DNA from: Thiomonas intermedia
GTDB taxonomy: Bacteria; Pseudomonadota; Gammaproteobacteria; Burkholderiales; Burkholderiaceae_C
Direction of reading: 5' to 3'
Assembly: GCF_002028405.1 (NCBI RefSeq)
Contig: NZ_CP020046.1
Coordinates: forward strand, 3,038,001 to 3,102,000
DNA: 64,000 nucleotides
Under the pieces are notes generated by a model, which was not told the origin of the DNA, did not search any database, and saw only the letters and a list, made by a program, of their open reading frames with translations. The position numbers and the translations under genes are program-made. Shown one piece after another: positions 49,176-63,096 of the stretch (within the stretch, counting starts at the first letter, position 1; each line of letters opens with the position of its first letter).

Positions 49176-49405
49176 TTTTGCTGGCCGCAAGAATTTCCTC
49201 GAAATCCTAGAAAAAGAGCAGTCGAGAAGAAAAGCAGTCGCTTGGCCGTGGTAGGACGTGTGGTGAAGCGCGGCGTGTGCCGTGCCCAAGAGTCGCGATT
49301 GGTGTCATTTGGGCGCTGTGCGGCCGGGGCGAAACCGGGGCGCAGCGCATGAGCCTGTCCACTGCAGTGAGCAACAACTGGGCGACGTTATCGCCCTTTT
49401 TTTTT
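49176..49405 (+). ncRNA. Candidate leader RNA or small RNA before rimP
   Basis: About 230 bases lie between the strong promoter at 49141-49169 and the intrinsic terminator at 49380-49405. No convincing ORF fills it. It could be an attenuated leader of the rimP-nusA-infB operon, in which read-through is controlled, or a separate small RNA. The promoter, terminator and spacing are seen; the RNA is inferred. Confidence 0.4.
49380..49405 (+). terminator. Rho-independent terminator 105 bp before rimP
   Basis: GGGCGA (49380-49385), loop CGTTA, TCGCCC (49391-49396), then nine T. A 6-bp GC-rich stem with such a T-run should terminate efficiently. Being between a strong promoter and rimP, it may act as an attenuator. 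Confidence 0.85.
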
Positions 49406-49510
49406 GCTTGCGTAGTTTGAGAGTGCGGGCGGCGTGTCGAAGGGCGCGAAGTTGCGCCGAATTTTTGAAGTGTTTTTGAACGGATTTTTCATTGGCAAGC
49501 GGGCAAGCGC

Positions 49511-50074
49511 ATGAGTGCAGCACAGGCAATTGAGACGGCAGTCACCAGTCTTGGACTGGAACTCGTGGAGGTGGAACACCTGCCGCGCGGATTGCTGCGC
49601 GTGACAATCGATCACGCCGATGGCGCCCCGGTGACCGTCGAAGACTGCGAGCGGGTCACGCGTCAGCTGCAGTACGTGTTTGAGGTGGAGAACGTCGACT
49701 ATGGTCGGCTGGAGGTTTCGTCGCCCGGGCTGGATCGGCCTCTGCGCAAGCCGGAAGATTTCGTGCGTTTCGCCGGCCTTGAGATCGATGTCGTGCTGCG
49801 TGCGCCGTTTCAGGGGCGCAAGAAATACCGCGGCGTCTTGCTGGCGCGCGGCGAAGACGATGCGCAGGGTCGCTTCTCCATGGCCTTGTCGCCCCCTGAG
49901 GTGGATGGCAAGCGCAAACCCGGCGCCGCCAAGAAGAAGGTCAAGGCCGCCGAGCCGCTCGCTGCGGGTCTGGCCCTGGGGGAGGACACGGTGTCCGTCA
50001 TGAATTTCAGTCTGGCCGAGGTGCGCGATGTGCGCCTGGTGCCTGTTGTCGATTTTGGGAGTGGTCGAAAATGA
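49511..50074 (+). CDS. rimP: Ribosome maturation factor RimP
   Basis: 187-residue 30S assembly factor. N-terminal [22 protein letters not shown] and [18 protein letters not shown], and the Sm-like C-terminal part beginning [21 protein letters not shown], are diagnostic. A longer Lys/Ala-rich insert ([16 protein letters not shown]) is typical of betaproteobacterial forms. The stop overlaps the nusA start (ATGA). Confidence 0.95.
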   Translation: MSAAQAIETAVTSLGLELVEVEHLPRGLLRVTIDHADGAPVTVEDCERVTRQLQYVFEVENVDYGRLEVSSPGLDRPLRKPEDFVRFAGLEIDVVLRAPFQGRKKYRGVLLARGEDDAQGRFSMALSPPEVDGKRKPGAAKKKVKAAEPLAAGLALGEDTVSVMNFSLAEVRDVRLVPVVDFGSGRK

Positions 50075-51549
50075 GTCGCGAGATTTTGATGCTGGTGGAC
50101 GCCTTGGCGCGTGAAAAGAATGTCGATCGCGAAGTCGTCTTCGGCGCCGTCGAGGCTGCGCTGGCGTCGGCCACCAAGCGGTTGTACGAAGGCGAGGCCG
50201 ACGTGCGGGTGCAGATCGACCGCGACACCGGCGAGTACGAAAGTTTCCGTCGCTGGCATGTTGTGCCCGACGAGGCGGGTCTGCAATTGCCCGACAGCGA
50301 AATTTTGCTGTTCGAGGCGCGTGAGCAAATCCCCGACATCGAGTTGGATGACTACATCGAAGAGCCGATCGAGAGCATCGCCTTTGGCCGGATTGGCGCG
50401 CAGGCGGCCAAACAGGTCATTCTGCAGAAAATCCGTGATGCCGAGCGCGAACAGATCCTCAACGACTTTCTCGCCCGCAACGACAAGATTTTCAACGGCT
50501 CGGTCAAGCGCCTCGACAAGGGCGACATCATCGTCGAATCGGGCAAGGTCGATGCGCGACTGCGTCGCGGCGATTTGATCCCGAAGGAAAACCTGCGCGT
50601 GGGCGACCGTGTGCGCGCGGTGATCACCAAGATCGACCGCACCGCGCGCGGCCCGCAGATCGAGATCTCGCGCACCGCGCCCGAGTTCATGATCGAGTTG
50701 TTCCGTCTGGAAGTTCCCGAGATCGAGCAGGGGCTGCTGGAGATCAAGTCGTGCGCCCGTGAGCCGGGCGTGCGCGCCAAGATCGCGGTCGTGTCGCACG
50801 ACCGTCGCGTCGATCCCATCGGTACTTGTGTGGGCATTCGCGGTTCGCGCGTCACCGCGGTGACCAATGAGCTGGGCGGCGAGCGCGTGGACATCGTGCT
50901 GTGGTCGGAAGATCCGGCGCAGTTTGTGATCGGGGCGCTGGCGCCGGCGAACGTCTCGTCCATCGTGGTGGACGAAGAAAAGCACGCCATGGATGTGGCC
51001 GTGGACGAGGAAAATCTGGCGCTGGCCATCGGCCGCACGGGTCAGAACGTGCGCCTGGCATCCGAGCTGACAGGCTGGAAGATCAACATTCTCAGCGCCG
51101 AAGAATCCGACGCCCGCAACACGCAGGAAGTCGAGAAGATGCGCAGCCTGTTTGTCGAAAAGCTCGATGTCGATCAGGAAGTGGCCGACATCCTCATCGC
51201 CGAAGGGTTCACCAGCCTCGAAGAACTGGCCTATGTGCCGATCAACGAAATGCTGGAAATCGAGGCCTTCGACGAGGACACCGTCAACGAGTTGCGCGAA
51301 CGCGCACGCAACGCCCTTCTTACGCAGGAAATCGCGCGCGAGCAGAAGCTCGATGAAGTCGATCCGGCGCTCAAATCCCTCGAGGGTCTGGGCACCGAGG
51401 ATCTGGCCCTGCTCGCCGAAGCCGGCGTGTTGACCCTGGATGATCTGGGCGATCTGGCCACCGACGAGCTTGCGGGCATCCTCCGCACCGACGACGCCAG
51501 GGCCGCCGCGCTCATCTTGAAGGCCCGCGCGCATTGGTTCGACGCCTGA
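50071..51549 (+). CDS. nusA: Transcription termination/antitermination factor NusA
   Basis: 492-residue RNA-polymerase-binding factor. N-terminal domain [19 protein letters not shown]1 domain around [21 protein letters not shown]; two KH domains ([44 protein letters not shown]); and two C-terminal helix-hairpin repeats ([26 protein letters not shown]). Position between rimP and infB is universal. Confidence 0.97.
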   Translation: MSREILMLVDALAREKNVDREVVFGAVEAALASATKRLYEGEADVRVQIDRDTGEYESFRRWHVVPDEAGLQLPDSEILLFEAREQIPDIELDDYIEEPIESIAFGRIGAQAAKQVILQKIRDAEREQILNDFLARNDKIFNGSVKRLDKGDIIVESGKVDARLRRGDLIPKENLRVGDRVRAVITKIDRTARGPQIEISRTAPEFMIELFRLEVPEIEQGLLEIKSCAREPGVRAKIAVVSHDRRVDPIGTCVGIRGSRVTAVTNELGGERVDIVLWSEDPAQFVIGALAPANVSSIVVDEEKHAMDVAVDEENLALAIGRTGQNVRLASELTGWKINILSAEESDARNTQEVEKMRSLFVEKLDVDQEVADILIAEGFTSLEELAYVPINEMLEIEAFDEDTVNELRERARNALLTQEIAREQKLDEVDPALKSLEGLGTEDLALLAEAGVLTLDDLGDLATDELAGILRTDDARAAALILKARAHWFDA

Positions 51550-51611
51550 AACCCAGACGAACCCGCCGCCCAATCTTCATACGTTTCAAGCCGTACTAGG
51601 ACACTCCATCA

Positions 51612-54509
<2,898 letters not shown>

Positions 54510-54530
54510 GGGGGCCGCAGCCAGACTGAG

Positions 54531-54893
54531 ATGAAGCGCGCCACGCCCAACCGGACCCAGCGTATCGCCGACCAGATCCAGCGCGATCTGGCCGAGCTGA
54601 TCCAGCGCGAGCTGCGCAACCCCAAGCTCGGTCTGGTGACCCTCACTGACGTGCAGCTCACGCCGGATTACGCCCATGCCAAGGTGTATTTCAGCGTGAT
54701 CGGCGCCGAGCCCGAGACGGCGCGTCAGTTGCTGAGCGACAAGGCCGGCTACCTGCACAGCCTGTTGTTCAAGCGCCTGCAGATCCACACCGTGCCCACG
54801 CTGCATTTCCTGTTCGATCCGACGACCGAGAAGGCCGCCGAGATGGATGGGCTGATCAAGCAGGCCTTGTCGCATCAAGCCAAAGACGACTGA
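54531..54893 (+). CDS. rbfA: Ribosome-binding factor A
   Basis: 120-residue KH-fold 30S maturation factor. [47 protein letters not shown] and the [21 protein letters not shown] end are standard. Starts 21 bp after infB. Confidence 0.96.
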   Translation: MKRATPNRTQRIADQIQRDLAELIQRELRNPKLGLVTLTDVQLTPDYAHAKVYFSVIGAEPETARQLLSDKAGYLHSLLFKRLQIHTVPTLHFLFDPTTEKAAEMDGLIKQALSHQAKDD

Positions 54894-54924
54894 CCCGGCG
54901 CTTTGCGCTCGGGTTCCGACCACC

Positions 54925-55949
54925 ATGAATGTTCAGAAAGCGCCCTGGGAGGCGGTCAACGGAGTGCTTCTGCTGAACAAGCCTCGCGGGCTGACCTCGC
55001 AGCAGGCCTTGTTTCGCGTGCGCCGACGCCTGCGGGCGGCGAAGGCCGGGCATGGCGGCACCCTCGATCCCCTGGCCGACGGCTTGCTGATGCTGTGCTT
55101 CGGCGCCGCGACCAAGTTCGCCCAGCGGCACCTCGAAGCCGACAAGCGCTATGTCGCCGTGCTGCAGCTCGGTGCCCGTACGACGACGGATGATGCCGAG
55201 GGCGAGGTCGTCGAGCGCCGCGCCGTGCGCGTGGACCGGGCGCAGGTTGATGCCGTTCTGCCGCGCTTCCTTGGTGCCATCAGCCAGACACCGCCTGTCT
55301 ACAGCGCGCTCAAGCGCGACGGCCGACCGCTCTATGCGTATGCCCGGGCGGGAGAGTCGGTCGAGGTTGCGCCGCGCACCGTGCAGATCCATGCCATCGA
55401 GCTGTCATCCCTGCAGGACGACAGGATGACGCTGGCCGTGCATTGCGGCAAGGGCACCTACATTCGCGCCCTGGCGCGCGATATCGGCGAGGCCCTGGGC
55501 TGTGGTGCCCATCTGGCGGCGCTCACCCGTACGGCGAGCGGTGCATTCCAACTGGAACAGGCCCTGGGGCTCGATGCGGCCGAGGCCCTGGATCAAGTCG
55601 GTTTGCGCCGTCAGTTGCTGCCGACCGATGTCCTGCTGCAGGCTTCACCCAGACTGGACCTCGACGCCGCGCAGACGCAGCGGTTCTTGCACGGCGCCCG
55701 CCTCAGTGGGCTGCCGTGCGGCGGGCTGATCAAGCCCGGCGAGGACGTGCGCATCTACGGACCGCTGGCGGCCGGACAGGCGGCGGTGCTGCTGGGCATC
55801 GGCGCCTTGGAGTCCGGCGTGTTGGCGCCGCGTCGCCTGCTGTGCGCCGATGAGCTCGCGCTCGACGCGGCCCCGGCTCAGCCAGAAACAGCCTCATCGA
55901 TCCCCATTTCACCCTTTCGAACCGAATCCCTCCATCAGGACGCCACACC

Positions 55950-55953
<4 letters not shown>
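54925..55953 (+). CDS. truB: tRNA pseudouridine-55 synthase
   Basis: 342-residue enzyme making pseudouridine 55 in the T-loop of tRNA. Catalytic Asp is in [35 protein letters not shown] and [16 protein letters not shown] follow, then a PUA-like C-terminus. The stop overlaps the typA start (ATGA). Confidence 0.96.
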
Positions 55954-57776
<1,823 letters not shown>

Positions 57777-57832
57777 TCGACGCTCGAACCCGGCGCGCGG
57801 ATCATGGCGACCCGACCCAGAGCTAGTGAATT

Positions 57833-57952
57833 TTTCGGACATGTCCGAAAGGCGCGTCAAACCGCTCCCGATCGAGGCGCAAAGCACAGCCATAGCGCGG
57901 GCTATGGCGAGCATTTGCAACGACGAGCTGGGGCGTTTTGACGTGCAAGGCG
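57833..57952. repeat. Large composite palindrome (interspersed repeat-like) between typA and EamA gene
   Basis: Begins with the perfect 18-bp palindrome TTTCGGACATGTCCGAAA (57833-57850). Then the segment 57853-57952 folds on itself: GCGCGTCAAACCGCTCC pairs imperfectly with GGGGCGTTTTGACGTGC, and the centre is CCATAGC-gcgg-GCTATGG. It fills most of the 188-bp gap. The whole looks like a repetitive extragenic palindromic element. Confidence 0.6.
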
Positions 57953-57964
57953 GGCACGGCTGAA

Positions 57965-58861
57965 ATGTTCACAAGCTCTCGGCCCCATTCGCGTGCCGTG
58001 CTCGCCATGGTCGGCGCCACGCTGCTTTGGAGCGTGGCGGGCGTGGTCACGCGCCATCTCCATCATCAGAACGGACTCGATCTGGTGTTCTGGCGCAGCG
58101 GCTTTGCCGCGCTCGGGGTGCTGGCCTGGCTGCTCTGGCGCCAGGGGCCCCGCGGTCTGGCGCGCGATGTGCGGTACGCCTCGCCGCTGCTGTGGCTTTC
58201 AGCCGTGTTCTGGGCGGTGATGTTCACCGCCTTCATGGTTGCCCTGACGCTCACCACCGTGGCGCAGACCCTGATTGCCGACAGTCTCAGTCCCTTGATT
58301 GCCGCCTTGCTGGGCTGGCTGATCCTGCGCCACGCCTTGCCGGCTCGCACCTGGCTGGCCATCGCGCTTGCGATCGCCGGCATGGGATGGATCGGCTGGC
58401 AGAACCTGCATCATGCGAATGGATCGACGCAGCTTCTCGGCATGCTGGTGGCGTTGGCCGTGCCGTTCAGCGCGGCCTCCAACTGGGTCAGCCTGCGCCG
58501 TGCCGGCACGGCGGTGCCGATGCAGGCGGCGGTGATGTTCGGCGCCTTGTTCTCCGTGCTGGCCGTGGTGTTTCCCGCCTGGCCCGTGGCGGTGGACCTG
58601 CACGATTTCCTCTGGCTCGCCTTTCTGGGCGTTTTCCAGTTGGCCATCCCGGGGCTGTTGGCGGTCTGGGCGGCACAGCGTCTGGCGCCCGCCGAAGTGG
58701 GACTGCTCGGATTGCTGGAGGTGGTGTTCGGTATCCTCTGGGCGTGGCTCGGCGCGGGGGAGCAACCGGCACTGGGAACGCTGATCGGCGGCGGGCTGAT
58801 TCTGTTCGCGCTCGTCGGCAACGAATGGTGGGGATGGCGGCGACTGAGATGGGCTACCTAG
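57965..58861 (+). CDS. EamA/DMT family transporter
   Basis: 298-residue inner-membrane protein with about ten helices in two EamA repeats (RAVLAMVGATLLWSVAGVVTRHL at the start; second repeat from about residue 155, ending LGTLIGGGLILFALVGNEWW). Family members export metabolites or amino acids; the substrate is unknown. ATG 57965 is preferred over TTG 57938. Its 3' end overlaps the next gene by 13 bp. Confidence 0.88.
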   Translation: MFTSSRPHSRAVLAMVGATLLWSVAGVVTRHLHHQNGLDLVFWRSGFAALGVLAWLLWRQGPRGLARDVRYASPLLWLSAVFWAVMFTAFMVALTLTTVAQTLIADSLSPLIAALLGWLILRHALPARTWLAIALAIAGMGWIGWQNLHHANGSTQLLGMLVALAVPFSAASNWVSLRRAGTAVPMQAAVMFGALFSVLAVVFPAWPVAVDLHDFLWLAFLGVFQLAIPGLLAVWAAQRLAPAEVGLLGLLEVVFGILWAWLGAGEQPALGTLIGGGLILFALVGNEWWGWRRLRWAT

Positions 58862-59781
58862 GCAGGTTCGAAGCATTCGGAAAGTGGAGTCTGTCGGCCC
58901 TGTTGACGGGACTGTTGATGACGGCTTGCGGCGGCGGCGGTTCTCCGGGATCGAGCCCGACGGCCGAGCAGCAGACCTCGCAAACGACGGCGACCACGGC
59001 GGCGCGCAGCACGCCCATGGGCGTGCTGGTGCCGCTTTACGGCTATCCGCTGGTTTCGAGCGGCAGCGGCGCCTCGTACGCGACTGCGGACAGCCCGGCC
59101 TGGACGCAGGTCGCGGCCGGTGCGGCCGTGGTGCCCACGGTGGCCATCATCAACCCGAGCAATGGCCCGGTCGCCTGCAGTTCACCGCCGTCCGCCACGC
59201 TGAGTGCGTTTGCGCACGGCATCGGCATATTGCACGCAGCAGGCGTGACCGTGCTGGGCTATGTCCGCACCTCCTATGGCCAGCGCGATCTGGCTCAGGT
59301 GGAGGCCGATGTGCAGACGTATGCGCAGTGCTACGGCGTCGACGGTGTGTTTTTCGACGAGGTATCGAGTCAGGCCAGCCAGGCGGGCTATTACGGCCAG
59401 GCCGCGGCTGCCGCGCGCGCAGACATCAGGCCGATCCGTGGCGAGACGGCGCTGGTCGCCATCAATCCGGGCACTTATCCCGACAGCACGATTGCCGCTA
59501 CGGCCGACATCACGGTCATGCACGAAAGCGCCGATCTCAATCTTGCGGCGGTGCCCGCCGGTCTGAGCCGCTATGCGCCTGCCAGGTTCGCCTACCTGGC
59601 GCTTGGGCTGAGCAATCTGCCGCAACTTCAAGCCAGCATGCTGTCCAGCCTGTACCGGCAAGGTTTCGGCTATGTCGATCTGACGGACCAGGGGGCTGGC
59701 GGCGACCCCTGGGCCGCACTGAGTACGCAGTACACGGCGATGATCCAGACCCTCCAGCAGTTGAACCAGGAACAGAACTGA
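58849..59781 (+). CDS. Spherulation-specific family 4 (spherulin-4-like) lipoprotein
   Basis: 310-residue predicted lipoprotein: LSALLTGLLMTACGGGG gives a lipobox with Cys near residue 26, followed by a Ser/Thr-rich linker. The domain from about 60 (GVLVPLYGYPL, VVPTVAIINPSNGP, GVTVLGYVRTSYGQRDLAQVEADV, YGVDGVFFDEVSS, ALVAINPGTYPD) has the TIM-barrel pattern of spherulin-4/glycoside-hydrolase-like proteins, with Asp-Glu in FFDEV as possible catalytic acids. It overlaps the EamA gene and lies before a GMC oxidoreductase and the EPS locus. Confidence 0.8.
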   Translation: MGYLGRFEAFGKWSLSALLTGLLMTACGGGGSPGSSPTAEQQTSQTTATTAARSTPMGVLVPLYGYPLVSSGSGASYATADSPAWTQVAAGAAVVPTVAIINPSNGPVACSSPPSATLSAFAHGIGILHAAGVTVLGYVRTSYGQRDLAQVEADVQTYAQCYGVDGVFFDEVSSQASQAGYYGQAAAAARADIRPIRGETALVAINPGTYPDSTIAATADITVMHESADLNLAAVPAGLSRYAPARFAYLALGLSNLPQLQASMLSSLYRQGFGYVDLTDQGAGGDPWAALSTQYTAMIQTLQQLNQEQN

Positions 59782-59817
59782 GGCCGCGGTAGCGCCAGGA
59801 CGAAGAAGGGGAGGGCG

Positions 59818-61404
59818 ATGAAGTACGACACCGTGATCGTCGGCGCCGGTTCGGCAGGCTGTGTTCTGGCGAATCGTCTGAGCGCCGATCCCAGCCATCA
59901 GGTCTTGCTGGTCGAAGCCGGTGGCTCGGATTGGCATCCCTACATCCGCATGCCTGCGGGCATTGCCAAGCTGGCGGGCCAGCCCCGCTTCAACTGGAAC
60001 TACACCACCGAGCCCGAGCCGCAACTGCATGGCCGGCGCCTGTGGTGGCCACGCGGGAAGGTGCTCGGGGGTTCGAGTTCGATCAACGCCATGTGCTACG
60101 TGCGCGGCGCGGCGCAAGACTATGACCGGTGGGCGGCCCAGACCGGCGAGACCGCCTGGTCCTGGTCGTCGGTACTGCCGCTGTTTCGCGCCATGGAGCG
60201 CAATACGCGAGGCGCCGACGCCTGGCATGGCGATCAGGGTGAGCTGGGCGTGAGCGATCTGCGCCACCACAACGTGCTGACCGACGCCTTTGTGGCCGCA
60301 GGGGTCTCCTACGGACTGAGCCGCAATCCTGATTTCAACGGCCCCGAGCAGGAGGGCGTCGGGCTCTATCAGGTCACCCAGCACGACGGGCTTCGGCATT
60401 CGAGTGCGGCCGCCTTCCTGAGGCCCGTTCGTGACCGCGGCAATCTCACGGTGATGACCCACACCCTGACCGAGCGAGTCCTGATCGAGCGGGGACGTGC
60501 CGTAGGCGTGACGGTGCGCCGACGCGGTCGGCCGAGCCAGCGCATCGAGGCCGGCCGCGTGGTGCTCAGCGGCGGCGCGATCAACTCGCCGCAACTGCTC
60601 CTGCTTTCCGGCATAGGCCCGGCCGACCACCTTCGCGACATGGGCATCCCCGTGGCGCTCGACCTCCCGGCGGTGGGCGAGAATCTGCAGGATCATCTCG
60701 ACATCTGCACCTTGACGGCCTGCACCCGGCCGGTGAGCTACGACAAGGTCAACGTCGTCTCCGCGGGGCTGCAATTCTGGCTGACGCGGCAGGGCGTCGG
60801 CACCTCCAATGCCGCCGAAGGCGGCGGCTTCATGCGCTCGCGGCTCGCCAACGATGGCCGCTGCGATCTGCAGTTCCATTTCGTGCCCGCCTTGCTCGAC
60901 GATCATGGTCGAGGGCGTCTGCCCGGTTACGGTTACACCCTGCATGCCTGCGTGCTGCATCCCCAAAGCCGCGGGCACATTCGGCTGCGCAGCGCCGACC
61001 CTGCGGCGCCCCCCATGATTCGGCCCAACTACCTGAGCGACCCGGAGGGCAGCGATCTGCAACGCATGTGTGAGGCCGCGCGTGCCTCCCGCGACATCCT
61101 GGCGCAATCGGCTTTCGATCCCTGGCGGGGCGACAACCTCTTTCCTGGAAAGCTCCTGGGGGCGGACGGCGATCTGCGCGAATTCATCCGCAGCAAAGCC
61201 GAGACCGTCTACCACCCCGTGGGCACCTGCCGCATGGGCGCCGATGTAGGCAGCGTGGTCGATCCGCAACTGCGCGTGCGCGGCCTGGAAGGGCTGTATG
61301 TGGTCGACGCCGCCATCATGCCCGAAGTGCCCACCGGCAATACCAACGCGCCCACCCTCATGATCGCCGAGAGGGCCAGCGTCTGGCTCAGGCACGGCGC
61401 CTAG
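59818..61404 (+). CDS. GMC family FAD oxidoreductase (alcohol/choline dehydrogenase-like)
   Basis: 528-residue flavoprotein. FAD motif YDTVIVGAGSAGCVLANRL, GMC signature 1 PRGKVLGGSSSINAM, signature 2 GGAINSPQLLLLSGIGP, and catalytic His in YHPVGTCRMG; ends VPTGNTNAPTLMIAERA. Probably oxidises an aliphatic or aromatic alcohol (AlkJ/BetA branch). ATG 59818 follows GGGGAGG, 36 bp after the spherulin-like gene, so the two may be co-transcribed. Confidence 0.92.
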   Translation: MKYDTVIVGAGSAGCVLANRLSADPSHQVLLVEAGGSDWHPYIRMPAGIAKLAGQPRFNWNYTTEPEPQLHGRRLWWPRGKVLGGSSSINAMCYVRGAAQDYDRWAAQTGETAWSWSSVLPLFRAMERNTRGADAWHGDQGELGVSDLRHHNVLTDAFVAAGVSYGLSRNPDFNGPEQEGVGLYQVTQHDGLRHSSAAAFLRPVRDRGNLTVMTHTLTERVLIERGRAVGVTVRRRGRPSQRIEAGRVVLSGGAINSPQLLLLSGIGPADHLRDMGIPVALDLPAVGENLQDHLDICTLTACTRPVSYDKVNVVSAGLQFWLTRQGVGTSNAAEGGGFMRSRLANDGRCDLQFHFVPALLDDHGRGRLPGYGYTLHACVLHPQSRGHIRLRSADPAAPPMIRPNYLSDPEGSDLQRMCEAARASRDILAQSAFDPWRGDNLFPGKLLGADGDLREFIRSKAETVYHPVGTCRMGADVGSVVDPQLRVRGLEGLYVVDAAIMPEVPTGNTNAPTLMIAERASVWLRHGA

Positions 61405-61473
61405 CGCCTTGGACGGCGTCTGGGCACCACCCTGTGAATCGGGGGGGGGAAGGCCTGCCCTCGGGGATGGACC

Positions 61474-61491
61474 TGTCATTCCCGAATGACA
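61474..61491. promoter_or_regulatory. Perfect 8-2-8 inverted repeat upstream of the EPS sugar-transferase gene
   Basis: TGTCATTCccGAATGACA is an exact dyad, 174 bp before the XrtA-type transferase gene, in the 260-bp gap 61405-61664. It could be an operator for the exopolysaccharide locus. A run of nine G or more just upstream (61441-61449) is also notable. No ORF of substance is seen in the gap. Confidence 0.4.
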
Positions 61492-61664
61492 ACAATGCTG
61501 CACGCAGCCTGGCAAACATGGATTTGTCGCCTGAATTGCCAAAAACTTCACATCAGTTCTCCTGCATACCGGCGCAAAATAAACCCACCGAAGTGCGATG
61601 GGAAACCTCATCTTGAAGCGCCCCGAGATCGCTTGCCAGCGAACCCCAACGATCAGAGTGAAAT

Positions 61665-63071
61665 ATGTTCAAGATTTTTAATCTTTATATTCCCGCGAAA
61701 ATGACCCTGGAGTTGCTGGTGGATGTGGCAATTTCCATTCTGGCATTCGGACTCGCAACCTGGACGGTCTATCTTTTGACTCCGGGCAGCCATGATTTTT
61801 CGTATTGGGTGAGACAAGGCTCCTATCCACTCGTTATTTATACCGGTCTGTCGGCACTTCTTTATACGGCGCTCGGGGTCTACAGAATCGATGCAGAAAA
61901 CAGCCTGCGCGACCTTCTTGGACGCACTTCAGTAGCTTTTGCGTTTGCATTTTTCCCGGTTTATTGGTTCACGCTGATGTTCACCGAGGCGGGAAGTTCA
62001 TTCAGGGTTCTGGCTTTTGCCTATCTTTATCAGATGGGTTTTCTGATTCTGTTTCGCTATATTCTTCTGCGCCAGTCTGCGCTGTCGGGCATGACGCGGC
62101 GCATCCTGATCGTGGGCAATGGCCGTGAAGCCCAGTCGCTTTCGCGCCAGGTTCAGGAACGGCATGGTGCCTCGTATACCATCGTCGGCTTTTATCCGAC
62201 TGAGAGCGGTGAGCAGGCGCAGGTTCAACTGAATGGCGATGTTTTCGACGGCACGACGCCGCTCGAGCAGGTCGTGCTGGAAATGCGGGTGGATGAAATC
62301 ATCATCGCTGTGCGCGAGCAGCGCGGCGGCGTGCTGCCGATACGCCAATTGCTCGAAGCGCGGATTCTTGGCACCCCCGTGCACAATCTGCCCACGTTTT
62401 ACGAGCGCCTCAAGGGCGAGGTTCCACTTGAAAGCATGAAGGCCAGCTGGTTGATCTACGGTGGAGGATTTACCCAGGGCTATATCCGGGCCCTGGCAAA
62501 ACGTCTATTCGACCTTTTCAGCGCCTGTATCCTGCTGCTCACCCTGTGGCCCATCATGCTTCTGGCCGCGTTGGCGATCAAAATCGAGGATCGCGGCCCT
62601 GTATTTTTTCAGCAGGAACGAGTGGGTCTTTTTGGCAAGACATTTCATTGCATGAAGTTCCGCAGCATGCGAACCGATGCTGAAAAAGACGGCGTGGCCA
62701 GGTGGGCGAGCACGAATGACAACCGGATCACCCGCGTGGGTGCTTTCATGCGAAAAACCCGAATCGACGAACTGCCGCAATTGATCAATGTCTTGCGCGG
62801 AGAAATGAGTATGGTCGGCCCACGACCGGAGCGACCGACGTTTGTCGATATGCTCGAGCGAGATATTCCGTTCTACGCCATTCGCCATAGCGTGAAGCCA
62901 GGGGTCACCGGATGGGCGCAGGTACGCTACGCTTATGGAGCGTCCGTCGAGGACTCCAGAAGAAAATTGCAGTTCGACCTTTATTACGTCAAGAACAATA
63001 GTGTCTTTCTCGATTTTTTTATTTTGTTCGAAACAGTGCGCGTCGTGATTTTTGGTGAAGGCGCAAGATAA
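61665..63071 (+). CDS. Undecaprenyl-phosphate sugar transferase, XrtA/PEP-CTERM EPS type (EpsB_2-like)
   Basis: 468-residue polyprenol-phosphate sugar transferase that starts exopolysaccharide repeat units on the lipid carrier. About five N-terminal membrane helices (10-130), a Rossmann-like domain ([15 protein letters not shown]), a further helix near 290, and the catalytic C-terminal domain with [71 protein letters not shown] and [10 protein letters not shown]. The pattern fits the TIGR03013 family found with XrtA exosortase loci. Local DNA is less GC-rich than the rest. First gene of an EPS cluster continuing past the window. Confidence 0.9.
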   Translation: MFKIFNLYIPAKMTLELLVDVAISILAFGLATWTVYLLTPGSHDFSYWVRQGSYPLVIYTGLSALLYTALGVYRIDAENSLRDLLGRTSVAFAFAFFPVYWFTLMFTEAGSSFRVLAFAYLYQMGFLILFRYILLRQSALSGMTRRILIVGNGREAQSLSRQVQERHGASYTIVGFYPTESGEQAQVQLNGDVFDGTTPLEQVVLEMRVDEIIIAVREQRGGVLPIRQLLEARILGTPVHNLPTFYERLKGEVPLESMKASWLIYGGGFTQGYIRALAKRLFDLFSACILLLTLWPIMLLAALAIKIEDRGPVFFQQERVGLFGKTFHCMKFRSMRTDAEKDGVARWASTNDNRITRVGAFMRKTRIDELPQLINVLRGEMSMVGPRPERPTFVDMLERDIPFYAIRHSVKPGVTGWAQVRYAYGASVEDSRRKLQFDLYYVKNNSVFLDFFILFETVRVVIFGEGAR

Positions 63072-63096
63072 TATTATTTTTTTAAGAAAGAGAACG

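Noticed and set aside
49176-49405. Possible 6S RNA or tRNA upstream of rimP
   Set aside because: I could not find the long closing stem and central bubble of 6S RNA or any tRNA cloverleaf, so I list only an unassigned leader/small RNA.
59182-61611. 809-codon minus-strand open frame opposite the spherulin-like and GMC genes
   Set aside because: No motif; both + strand genes are well supported.
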